DNA from: Liolophura sinensis
Lineage: Eukaryota > Mollusca > Polyplacophora > Chitonida > Chitonidae
Length of the DNA stretch: 64,000 nucleotides
Assembly: GCF_032854445.1 (NCBI RefSeq)
Contig: NC_088304.1
Location: 24,875,704-24,939,703, forward strand
Direction: 5' to 3'
A model generated the notes under the pieces. It saw nothing but the letters and a program-made list of their open reading frames with translations, was not told the origin of the DNA and did not search any database. This document shows positions 9,009 through 18,793 of the stretch, one piece after another. Made by a program: the position numbers and the translations under genes. Position 1 is the stretch's first letter. Every line of letters begins with the position of its first letter.

Positions 9009-10380
9009 GTTTCGATCCAGCTTTGAGTTTGACGGACAAGAATCTGAGAGGGCAGATGGGTCTCAGCCGACGGAAGGAAAGAATCTGCCAAACATACATC
9101 CGTCGACTAAGCAATGCAGGCGACGTCAGAACTTAGAATCTCAGTTAGAATCCAGCGCCAGCATCACCCATGTCATTACGTCGGTGGAGAAAGAAAACGC
9201 TTTGACCCACTCAAAGACGAACACGCCAGACTTATCCATCCAATCAATCCGAAACCATAAAAGCAGAGATGCAAAAGCGATAAGCAACGTTGAATTTCAA
9301 AGTAAAAACGTCATGGCACCAAAGTCGAATACCGCCAGTCGACCTATAAACGTCCAACAGATGACGTCAACGTTGTTTCGAGACAGCCACTCGCTTTACG
9401 TACCAAAGATGATCAACGTCACTTCAACACGGTTCGGTGCCCTGAGACGTTTTAAGAGTGAAGAGCGGTTAGCTGCAGATGCGAGGAAACGGTTGCAGTG
9501 GGAAGCTGAGCGTTATTTGGGTAAACTACCTGGGCAACCACAGGAGTCAGACGGAAGGGCTCTGATTTCTATCGTTGGGAAGCTGCCTACTGTGCGTAAA
9601 GGCATGTTCAAGACGCTCCAAACATTACAAAAAGAAAAATACTGCGGTGAAAAACACGCAGACGTAAGTCAATCTAAAGCCTTAGAAGGCTTAATGTTAG
9701 GGCCGGAGGAAGAGAATGTAACAATACCAAGTGACCATATCGCACATCCGGGTATTCAAGAAGAGCATCCAGGAAACACAAAAAACTCGGAAAAATTGAC
9801 GAACGAGGTAATTGCCAAACAGGGTGGAAAGACCGCGGATGGAGCAGCATTAGCACTTGATCGCCATTTACAAGGTCACCACCTGAAACTGAATCCTCCA
9901 AAAATGCACACTTCCGGAAAAGGATCTGATGGAAGTCCAACTGATGCGAAAAAGGCGAAAACAGAAAATACCAAGCAAAGTGAAAACACTCCCGACGAAG
10001 AACAAAATATTTCGGACGAAAGGAAAGAAAATAAGCCTCAGGAATTACGTCAGTTGTCCAAAGAACCCACAGATGATTTAAAGCAGAATGTTAAACGGGT
10101 CCAAAACACCACTGACACCAGTGCGATCATCGACTCGGGTGGCTACAGTGCTTTCGCGCGAACTTCACCACACACTTCCGAGCAAAAGACTTCAGAAAAG
10201 GGAGATAACAACATTGACTCAGCCGAAAATACTGAAGAGGACTTTACAGTACACGTTAGTCATACTCAGTTCGGGAATTCTAAATGCTATCCAAAGTTTT
10301 CATCTGATGATTTTTCGCCGGAGAAAAATGGCGCCTTGAAGTCCCCGAGGAAACTATCAAAACTGAAAAAACGGATTTAA
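9009..10380 (+). CDS. Terminal exon of an unrecognised disordered, Lys-rich protein
   Basis: Open for 457 codons from an acceptor-like site (CATTTTTAG at 9000-9008; TCATCAG at 8990 would also fit) to TAA at 10378-10380, inside AT-rich non-coding sequence, with codon-like composition throughout. It begins 'RFRSSFEFDGQESERADG' and is mostly polar and charged. A more structured segment near residues 145-220 contains 'RFGALRRFKSEERLAADARK' and 'ISIVGKLPTVRKGMFKTL', and could be helical. The C-terminus is basic ('SPRKLSKLKKRI'). No domain recognised. Translation probably starts in an upstream exon, possibly at 7.1-7.6 kb (phases match). It could also be a single-exon gene using an internal Met. 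Confidence 0.6.
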
Positions 10381-10562
10381 TTCCGTTTTGATCTGGTTGG
10401 ATTTGCCATAGTTTACAGAGTTGATCTTTGAACATGGGCCAATCACTTAAGGAGGGTCCACCTGGGTGGAAAAGGACATTGACTTTTCGCGGAATGTGAA
10501 TTTGCGCTTATTAATTTAAATGAATGGTGTTTTTAGTTAGTCAGTCTAGGATTCTCTTCAAT
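10381..10562. other. 3' flank of the unknown gene
   Basis: AT-rich. No clear AATAAA before the SINE at 10563, so the SINE tail (AATAAATAAATAAAT near 10820) could supply the polyadenylation signal. Confidence 0.3.
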
Positions 10563-10835
10563 CTGTCAGGGGCCTGCGTGGCAGATTTGGTTAGCGCGCT
10601 AGCGCAGTGTAATGACCCAGGAGACTCTCACCTAAGCGGTCGCTGTGAGTTCAATCCCAGCTCATGTTGGCACCCTCCCCGGCCGTCCGTGGGAAGGTCT
10701 CCCAGCGGCCTGCGGATGGTCTTGGGTTTCCCCCGGGCTGTGTCCGGTTTCCTCCCACCATAATGCTGGCCGCCGTCGTATAAGTGAAATATTCTGGAGT
10801 ACAGCGTGAAATACCAATCAAATAAATAAATAAAT
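10563..10835 (+). mobile_element. Full-length SINE (main family)
   Basis: Complete copy: tRNA-like head ('GCGTGGCAGATTTGGTTAGC' A-box, 'GAGTTCAATCCCAGC' B-box), central conserved region ('CGGTTTCCTCCCACCATAAT'), tail ('ATACCAATCAAATAAATAAA'). It is a good reference copy for this window. Confidence 0.95.
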
Positions 10836-11092
10836 GTTCAATCAGTCATCCGGTTTATGGGTGAGGAAAAGAGAATATCCTAAATAAACAACCGCCCTTC
10901 GTAAGGTACCGTACATACCTGCGTTAGAGCCTCAGACAAATCAGCGACAGCTGGATTCCAGCCTGCGACCCGGTGGAATCATCCTATAAATAAATAACTG
11001 AAGTGTATGATGCGATGGCATTTAAATCACTTCTTGCCTAAACTCGATGGAGCATTGTGTCTGTTTCTGTTCGTATTCAAGTTTCCTTTCGA

Positions 11093-11852
11093 ACTATACT
11101 TCCTTGGGTTCACACTAAAAGTACACCTTGGGTTCACACTAAAAGCCCACCTTGGGTTCACACTAAAAGCCCACCATGGGTTCACACTAAAAGTCCACCT
11201 TGGGTTCACACTAAAAGTCCACCTTGGGTTCACACTAAAAGCCCACCTTGGGTTCACACTAAAAGCCCACCTTGGGTTCACACTAAAAGCCCACCGTGGG
11301 TTCACACTAAAAATCCACCTTGGGCTCACACTAAAAGTCAACCTTGGGTTCACACTAAAAGCCCACCTTGGGCTCACACTAAAAGTACACCTTGGGTTCA
11401 CACTAAAAGCCCACCATGGGTTCACACTAAAAGTCCAGCGTGGGTTCACACTAAAAGTCCACCGTGGGTTCACACTAAAAGCCCACCTTGGGTTCACACT
11501 AAAAGCCCACCATGGGTTCACACTAAAAGTCCACCATGGGCTCACATTAAAAGTCCACAGTGGGTTTACACTAAAAGTCCACCTTGGGTTCACACTAAAA
11601 GCCCACCTTGGATTCACACTAAAAGCCCACCTTGGGCTCACACTAAAAAGCCCACCTAGGGTTCACACTAAAAGCCCACCTTGGGTTCACATTAAAAGTC
11701 CACCGTGGGTTCACACTAAAAGTCCACCGTGGGTTCACACTAAAAGTCCACCGTGGGTTCATACTAAAAGTCCACCGTGGGCTTACACCAAAAGCCCACC
11801 TTGGGTTCACATTAAAACCAACTCTGGGCTCACACTAAAAGCCAAGCTATTC
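11093..11852. repeat. 24-bp minisatellite (about 31 copies)
   Basis: Unit 'CACACTAAAAGTCCACCTTG' plus GGTT, with scattered substitutions and one single-base indel (near 11646) that shifts frame. The period keeps long frames open on both strands ('HTKSPPWV' repeats on +), but the flanks are non-coding and no start or splice context is convincing. Confidence 0.95.
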
Positions 11853-11994
11853 ATGATATCCTTGTACCTCTTCCAGATGTAACTGGTTGTTACTCGGGAC
11901 AACAACTCACTCGCCTCTGGTCTGGTACGGTAATTAAAGTAAATTCAACTTGCATGTGGTTTTGAGAGGCTTCCCCTCACTCGATATAACCTAA

Positions 11995-12080
11995 AGGACC
12001 TCCTATGGTAGGCGGGGAATCGAACCAGGTGCAAGAAACTGTGCATCTCAAGAAGCCAAAATGGCCATAGCTCTGAGTGA
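11995..12080 (-). mobile_element. Decayed tRNA-like sequence with perfect B-box
   Basis: On the minus strand GGTTCGATTCC (12016-12026) is an exact pol III B-box, preceded at tRNA-like spacing by an A-box-like word. No acceptor-stem complementarity is evident, so it looks like an old tRNA-derived SINE of another family, not a tRNA gene. Confidence 0.4.
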
Positions 12081-12365
12081 CAGCTACTGACACACTCGTG
12101 ATGCTACTTCTTTTTCAGATCTCTTTTACTCTTCTTTTCCTGTTGTATGGTAAGCATGCGACATACACTAAAGCAAAGTATAGATCATAAAATCGAAAAT
12201 TGGTTTGCTCCAGTCCCAGTGAAATGTCTTCTTTTTTTTGCGCTAGACACTGCAGAGTTGGCAAAATCACTGCACGACAAATGTAATTTTGTGAAACATT
12301 ATTGAGTATGCAGTTATACAACAATCAATTAAATACATACGTAGCAAATGTTCAGCCTTATACGT
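12081..12365. other. intergenic, no gene seen
   Basis: AT-rich spacer between a tRNA-like relic and a SINE. Confidence 0.4.
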
Positions 12366-12598
12366 CCGGGGGCCTCCGTGGATCAGTTGGTTATCGCGCT
12401 AGCGCAGTGTAATGACCCAAGAGACCCTGTGAGTTCAAGTCCAGGTCATGCTGGCTTCCTCTCCGGCCGTACGAGGGAAGGTCTTGCAGCAACCTGCGGA
12501 TGGTCGTGGGTTCCTCCGGTTTCCTCCGACTATAATACTGGTCGCCGTCGTATAAATGAAACATTTTTACGGCATAAAACACCAAAATAAATAAATTA
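12366..12598 (+). mobile_element. SINE copy (main family), internal deletions
   Basis: Head 'GGCCTCCGTGGATCAGTTGG', B-box 'GAGTTCAAGTCCAGG', central region and tail 'CACCAAAATAAATAAATTA'. About 15 bp are missing between the A and B boxes and part of the CCCCGGGCTCTGCC segment is lost. Confidence 0.92.
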
Positions 12599-13756
12599 TA
12601 CTTCCGCTACGCATAACATGTTAATGATAGCTAAACGACCACATATGACTCAACTTGCATGTGGTTTGATTCTCGTATGATTTCGCTATAGTTGCCACAG
12701 TTTACGTAATACCGATACTTACCCATTCTAATTCATTATAACACTTATTTAATGCAAGACAGCCTAGATCTTTTCCCACACAAAAAGTATGTTGACAAAG
12801 GGAAAAAAAGAACAACAAAGATTCGAACTTTCTCGAGACGCAACCTGTTCTCCATAGTGTCTTCGTTAGTTCACTGTAGTATGAAGGATGCCTGACAGAT
12901 TATGCCCGAAATACGAATATTAAACTTGCCAAAATATGACAAACTGACCACATAACCATAACGAAACTTTGACAGCGCGTAGAAATACACACATGAAAGT
13001 TTCAGTAAAGATATTTTTCTTCTTAACGTTGATCTTCATATTGTAAATTAAAGACAAAGGGCCTCATTTTAAAGAAAAATTGGCGTTTTTGACTGAGAGC
13101 GCATTTTTGGCAGTTTGTTACTAAGCAACCATCATTTGTAGCCATAAAACTTTTACGGGTGATTCGACCAAGTTTAACACTTATGATTTGGAAATTTATA
13201 GAACTGTCCTGGGATTTGGAAATTCGCACTTTCTAATTTTACCTCGGGGGCCGATTCTCCGCCTTACCGTATCAGGTCTTTTCAGAACGGGAAGCAAAAG
13301 TTGAAATTCGTAACTCTCAGTTCGCCAGGCTAACTCTATCCACTTGTAGAGGGACACGAAAAAGAAAATTAACTATGATTTAAACTAGGTAATATTTACA
13401 GTTCTGTTTTTAATGTAAGTGTCGCGAAAGATATGTATATGATATATAGGGCGTCATTCGCGTGTATTCATCGATATAGCTGCTCTATTTACAGTGGCGT
13501 CAGAAGCAGTACGGCCGGTACGGTCATGGCCGTATCACTTTTCATCAAAAAGAAAAATGAAAAAAAAAAAAAGAAATCCAATAAATCAAATGTAACGTTG
13601 AACCAATTTAATGGTGCTCAACATAATGAAGGCCCATGCACACACATGTGGGCTGCACGTTGTTAACCACATGTAACTAGAATGGATCTAAGTGAAGAAT
13701 AAAAACCACGTGAAAGGATTTTAGGGCATCCCCTGCCGTCTAGCATCCTAAAGCTA
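12599..13756. other. intergenic, no gene seen
   Basis: AT-rich; contains an A-rich tract near 13555-13575. No protein-like frame. Confidence 0.4.
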
Positions 13757-13868
13757 ATTATTTACTTGGGGGTTTACGCTGTACTCAAGAATATTACTTA
13801 GACGACAGCTTCCAGCATTATGGTGGGAGGAAACCAGTCTGAGCCCGGGGGAAACCCACAGCCCCCAT
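13757..13868 (-). mobile_element. SINE 3' part (main family)
   Basis: 'TTATTTACTTGGGGGTTTAC', 'TCCAGCATTATGGTGGGAGG' and 'GAGCCCGGGGGAAACCCAC'. Truncated before the head. Confidence 0.85.
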
Positions 13869-14071
13869 TAATATTCATCAATGACGAAAAAATATGCATA
13901 AAATAGAGCGGTCAATGAGAAATATACAATATGCCCAAAACATGACAAACTTTTCCCCACATTTCTTGCCTTATCTTTCTTCCTTTTCCTAAAAAACCAT
14001 ACTCTTCGTTTTATATTACCGTTTCATGTATCCTTTAAGACTTTAGCCTGGATTAACATAAACGAATTAAC
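13869..14071. other. intergenic, no gene seen
   Basis: AT-rich spacer. Confidence 0.4.
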
Positions 14072-14842
14072 ATTCATTTATTTATTTAGATGTGGTTGGT
14101 GTTTTACGCCACACTCAGGATTATTTATTTATGTGCTTGGTGTTTTACGCCATACTCAAGATAATTTATTTATGTGATTAGTGTTTTACTCTGCACTCAA
14201 GATTATTTATGTGCTTGGTGTTTTACGCCATACTCAAGATTATTTATGTGATGGGGTTTTACGCCGTACTCAAGATTATTTATTTATGTGCTTGGTGTTT
14301 TACGCCATACTCAAGATAATTTATTTATGTGATTAGTGTTTTACTCTGCACTCAAGATTATTTATTTATGTGCTTGGTGTTTCACGCCATACTCAAGATA
14401 ATTTATTTATGTGATTAGTGTTTTACTCTGCACTCAAGATTATTTATTTATGTGCTTGGTGTTTTACGCCATACTCAAGATAATTTATTTGTGATTAGTG
14501 TTTTACTCTGCACTCAAGATTATTTATTTATGTGCTTGGTGTTTTACGCCATACTCAAGATAATTTATTTATGTGATTAGTGTTTTACTCTGCACTCAAG
14601 ATTATTATTTATGTGCTTGGTGTTTTACGCCATGCTCAAGATAATTTATTTATGTGATTAGTGTTGTACTCTGCACTCAAGATTATTTATTTATGTGCTT
14701 GGTGTTTCACGCCATACTCAAGATTATTTATGTGATGGGGTTTTACGCCATACTCAAGATTATTTATTTATGTGACTGGTGTTTTACGATATACTCAAGA
14801 TTATTTCCGTTATACAACGGCGGCCAGCATTTTGGTGGACGC
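14072..14842 (-). repeat. Satellite built from a SINE 3' tail (18 units)
   Basis: About 40-bp units of the SINE tail follow each other: type A 'GTGCTTGGTGTTTTACGCC' and type B 'GTGATTAGTGTTTTACTCTG', each followed by the CTCAAGAT(T/A)A and TTATTTAT words. A and B mostly alternate. The array runs straight into one SINE body ('ACAACGGCGGCCAGCATTTT', 14813 on). The tail of a single SINE seems to have been tandemly amplified. Confidence 0.9.
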
Positions 14843-15090
14843 TACCGGATTGCAATACACTCTTGAACACCTTACCCTTAGGTTATACTGACGTTAAGAT
14901 GAATGTCTCATGTACCTTCGCTCATGGGCTGAAACAGCAGCCCTCGGGCAAGACAAAAACACTTGATTAATAACATATACTGCATGTCAGTGTCTGAATA
15001 TAACAAAGAAATGATTATTCTTTTTTTTATAAGCAAGTCATTTATTCAGAACAGTTGAAAGACAAGTTTTAGAGGATTTCATCATCTAAC
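14843..15090. other. downstream of Slingshot, no gene seen
   Basis: No coding frame. TTTATT at 15041-15046 would be AATAAA on the minus strand, a possible distal poly(A) signal for the Slingshot transcript. Confidence 0.3.
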
Positions 15091-15197
15091 ATGTACACGT
15101 CAAAAATGTACATATCAAACATGTACACTTCAGAAATGTACACATGAAAAATGTACAAATTTAACAAGGACACTGTACACATCAAAAATGTACACAC
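15091..15197. repeat. 15-bp tandem repeat (about 7 units)
   Basis: 'ATGTACACGTCAAAA' and variants, with one longer unit at 15151. It may lie in the Slingshot 3' UTR if the distal poly(A) signal is used. Confidence 0.8.
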
Positions 15198-16066
15198 AAG
15201 TTTTGCTGAGAAATGAGCACTATTCCATGTCGACCTTTGCAATAAAAATGTTCATCTTTATAAAAAAAAAAAAAACAAACAGAACAGCGGCTGTACAAAA
15301 TGGGATACATGATGTCTTCATGAGAAAATTTGTTGTACACAATATATACAGCTTCATATCTTTCTTTTCCACAGTTCTTTACAATGACATTGTTCATCAT
15401 TAATCACACTGAGACAGACGCTGGACACATAATAAGCACCACAGAAATGATGAAACACTATTTTCTCTTCATGTTTAAAAAAGAATAAAGTTTTTCTCCA
15501 CAGGTTTGATTGAAGAAGATTATTTGTTTTTTGGTTGAGATGACAAAATGAAAATGAACAAGGCAGCAGAAACACGATGTTTATGCGAAGAAGAAACAAA
15601 TTATAATACAAAACGAGAAAACTTTGTGCGACTTCACGACCAAGTTAAACAAAACCAAAAAAATAGCAGACAAAGAGTAGGTAAATAAAAGGTTTAGGAT
15701 TGATTACAGTGTCAGAAAAAGATTCAATGATATATTGATTGGCAACTTTCACTTTCATTTTGAAAATGGGACCTGAACACAAATTGAGACACACATGGGA
15801 TTGTCGTGCAGGCTAATGGGCACAAATTACTACATACAAACTTCATACCCAATCATGCAGCCATTTTCCAAGATTTTATATTACACACAATTACTATCAT
15901 TAACTCGGTATTGTCATGCCATTGACATTTTTCAAATAATCTGAAGAAAAAGATTCAACAAAACATCAATAGAACTATACAGATTAAGACATTGTGATTT
16001 TAAATATATGTAGAACAGATTCAGGAAATGTTCCATGGACATATTTCTTTACATAGACACGATTGT

Positions 16067-16093
16067 GGGGGGTGGGGGGTGCGGGGTGGGGGG
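16067..16093 (+). other. G-quadruplex-forming tract
   Basis: Four or more G-runs (6, 6, 4 and 6 Gs) separated by 1-3 bases, which fits the G4 consensus on the + strand. The Slingshot-sense strand carries the C-rich complement. Confidence 0.75.
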
Positions 16094-16633
16094 CACGAAG
16101 GTCAAGTAATTGATATGGAACTACTCTACCCACCATAAAGATGAAGAATATTCACCCTTTCTCCAGAAAATATTTTGCTTTTCATTTCCTGTGCAATTTG
16201 TCTTTAATTTTAAAATTTTACTAAAAAACTGAAACGTCCCCCCCCCCCATCCCAACTAAAGTGAAAAACTGGACTAAACCCTAATTTTCCAGATAGGATC
16301 TGGTCCCATTAAACAACTCCTTTTTTGAAGGATGGCCTTCTGAAAAAACAAAACACAATGCCAAGCAGATCGATGAAAAAGTGGAAATGCAAGTGATGGA
16401 AAATAACTCACCACATGACGTAAATTACATTTCCACTTCCTCCTAGGAGAGAGTTTCTATGACAACCAACAAAATTTTACACCCGGTATTGAAGCAAAAC
16501 AGAACTAAGGGACACTTGGTCGCAAAGTGCCTTTCAACAGTACAAATAAACTTCAAAAAACTGAAACAAAACAGTAAACAGTAACTTTTTTTTTTAATAA
16601 TGAATAAATAGAAAATTCCCATTTCTTCTAACA

Positions 16634-16639
16634 TTTATT
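16634..16639 (-). terminator. candidate poly(A) signal for Slingshot
   Basis: AATAAA on the minus strand, 613 nt after the stop codon. Chosen by position only; a second AATAAA lies at 15041-15046. Confidence 0.3.
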
Positions 16640-17194
16640 AATCTCTCAAAAGGCAAATCTAAAATAGCAATAAAATATAACTACTCTCAAACAAATAAAG
16701 CCAGTTTATCACTAAAAGTCCTTCTCTACCTTGATGAGAACACGTTGTTGAAGTACGATTGTGGATGTGCCAATGGTTGCCATGAGCAGCAGAAAAAGTT
16801 CTATCACATGACCACAACTCTGCAACGTGTACAAAGCCAGCGCTTTTAAAAAGACCAAGCTTAAAACTCTACACAGAGAAACTGTTTGATGACAATTTAT
16901 AGAAAAATACTCCGGAGACAAAACTTATGCGTATCAAAATATGATGACGAAAATAATACATGATGTGGATGCACATAGATCCTTATGACCCTTTAGCAGT
17001 TAAGGAGTCAGCGTTGAAGTACAAAATGGCGCAAGATGCACACAGACACACAGACAAGCACACTGAGACAAGCTCATGGTACCAAAGTTCAAACACATAT
17101 GGGCACAAAATTAAACAGAGACGGGTTCCAATGTTTACTGGTTTTTTAAAACCCAAGTCTTAAAAGTTTGCAGCAGATTAGGAATAATTAAGTC

Positions 17195-17234
17195 TGTGCC
17201 CAAAAAAGGGCTTTCTTCCCTTAATTTGGGCACA
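17195..17234 (-). promoter_or_regulatory. Stem-loop just after the Slingshot stop codon
   Basis: Minus-strand TGTGCCCAAATTAAGGG (17234-17218), a 7-nt loop, then CCCTTTTTTGGGCACA (17210-17195). Ten base pairs, a small mismatch or bulge, then about five more. It starts 12 nt past the TAA at 17247-17249, so it is in the 3' UTR. Confidence 0.6.
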
Positions 17235-17246
17235 GGTTAGTAATGG

Positions 17247-18793
17247 TTACATTGTGCTATGCTGCCAGCCTAGCTTTGCCAGCGGGTGAGTTTTTCCTTC
17301 CAGCCGCCTGACCTTCCTGCCATCCAGACTAAAGCTTTGCCCCACCTCTGTCGGGAGATATCGATGTGGGCTGCCTGAGGCGCCACTTAGAGCGCTAAGG
17401 GAATGGATGGTATGGCGATTCCTGGGAGTGGATGACGTAAGAGTTCCCAGAGTACAACTTGAGGTGACAATGACAGACTTGGGCCGCAGTTTAGCAGACC
17501 CTTCTCTTAATGGAGCAACATCCTCTTCAGCGGTGTCAGAAGTGGGATTTTCAGCTTGCGGTTGAGACTCTTTGTTTTCATCGTCATCTTGGGGCAGTGA
17601 TGCTGCATCGCTTACTCTATGCAATGTCCACAAGTCTTCCAATGAGCTGCTTCGTCTAAAAGCTAAGGGTGATTGATCACTATTTGGAGGCATAGCCTCC
17701 GGTGAAAGTCTTTGTTGTTGTTGATGGTGTTTTGAGGGTGAAGAAAATACAGAATCCCCTGAATCAGATCCTGGTGAGGCAGTGATTGCAGCGGTAGAGT
17801 TATCTTTAGAGTCAACTACTTTCTTACTATCTTCTGTAGCGACTTCAAACTTTCCCACCAAGTTCTTCACAAGGTGGTCTTCAATAGCTTCAAGCCCATC
17901 AATCGGCAACTCATCACAAGGAGACCCTATCCGCAGAACTTCCCCATGTTTCTGCTCTCTATCTTCTTGCTGATCCACCACCAGAGGCAGGAACACAGGT
18001 TTCGTCACTGTTCCCGTTTTCCTCTTCACAACTCCAGCTTCTGAATCGCCATTCAATGAAAACTGACCTGCAACGGACGAGTTTGAAGGCTCTTCCACAT
18101 CTTCTGTCTTTTTTGGAAAAGACAGCCTAGACGCAGCAGTGTCCACTTTTGGTGGAGACGATGCGTGAACACAACCCCTTGAAAGCTCCTGATCCTTCTC
18201 AATTATCACAATCCGTTCCCAAAATGACTTGGTTTTAACCTTGGACTTACGTTCAATAGTTCTCACAATCTGTTTCACGTTGCTTACATTTTCAGCTGTG
18301 TCACCCTGGTCGTCGTCTATTTTCAGTGGCTGGTTCAGTAAAGCAGAGCCAATCTCCCTTATCAGGAACAGTGTCTGTTTGTCCAGACGGATACTCTTGG
18401 GTCGTTCGCCAGATGTTTCATCTGAGGCACACTTGGAGAATGAGTTTGTGACCCGTTCTCTCTGGCAGGTATCACTTCCACGCTTCACATCAATAATGCC
18501 TTTTGCAGCATGAACTTCTTTCGCACCACCTTGAACCAAAAGAGATGAGGCCTTTTCTGGGAGAACGATTTCTATCTTGCTACCAACAGATTTACTATCA
18601 GCTTCTAAACCACCTGAGCCCTGGTCTATCTGAGGAGGGTTTTCTCCGCGGGTTATCTCCCTTGGTGTGACCTGGACTGTTGGTTTACTGCTGGATTCAG
18701 GGGTCTCTACATATGCCCCCTGCAGTTTATCATCAATGTCTGAAGATGGACTCTTTGTGCGCTGGTCAACCTCTACGTTCAAATTCTCAAAAT
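17247..18793 (-). CDS. ssh: ssh exon 16 (last coding exon)
   Basis: Residues about 976-1490, ending at TAA 17247-17249. The acceptor is a long T-run followed by GTAG at 18794-18797, joining phase 1 from exon 15 ('AK|DFENLNVEV'). Mostly disordered, Ser/Glu/Asp-rich, with a short Gln run ('HHQQQQRL'), the conserved 'FRRSSSLEDLW' (a likely basophilic-kinase or 14-3-3 type site by analogy with mammalian SSH) and a terminal 'THPLAKLGWQHSTM' that parallels the end of SSH2. Confidence 0.92.

Larger units (their letters stand above)
15198..17194 (-). other. Slingshot 3' UTR and flank
   Basis: AT-rich, no gene. TTTATT at 16634-16639 is AATAAA on the minus strand, 0.6 kb past the stop codon, and is a plausible proximal poly(A) signal. 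A G-rich tract is annotated separately at 16067-16093. A C-run occurs near 16240. Confidence 0.4.

Noticed and set aside
10563-10650. tRNA gene suggested by A- and B-box words
   Set aside because: It continues into the SINE central region and tail, so it is a SINE head and not a tRNA gene.
11007-11882. 291-codon frame over the 24-bp array
   Set aside because: Same reason; open on both strands, and the flanks are non-coding.
14072-14842. CRISPR-like array
   Set aside because: Units are contiguous with no unique spacers and derive from a SINE tail, in a eukaryotic genome.
14654-14866. 70-codon hydrophobic frame resembling a small membrane protein
   Set aside because: It is the SINE-tail satellite read in frame.
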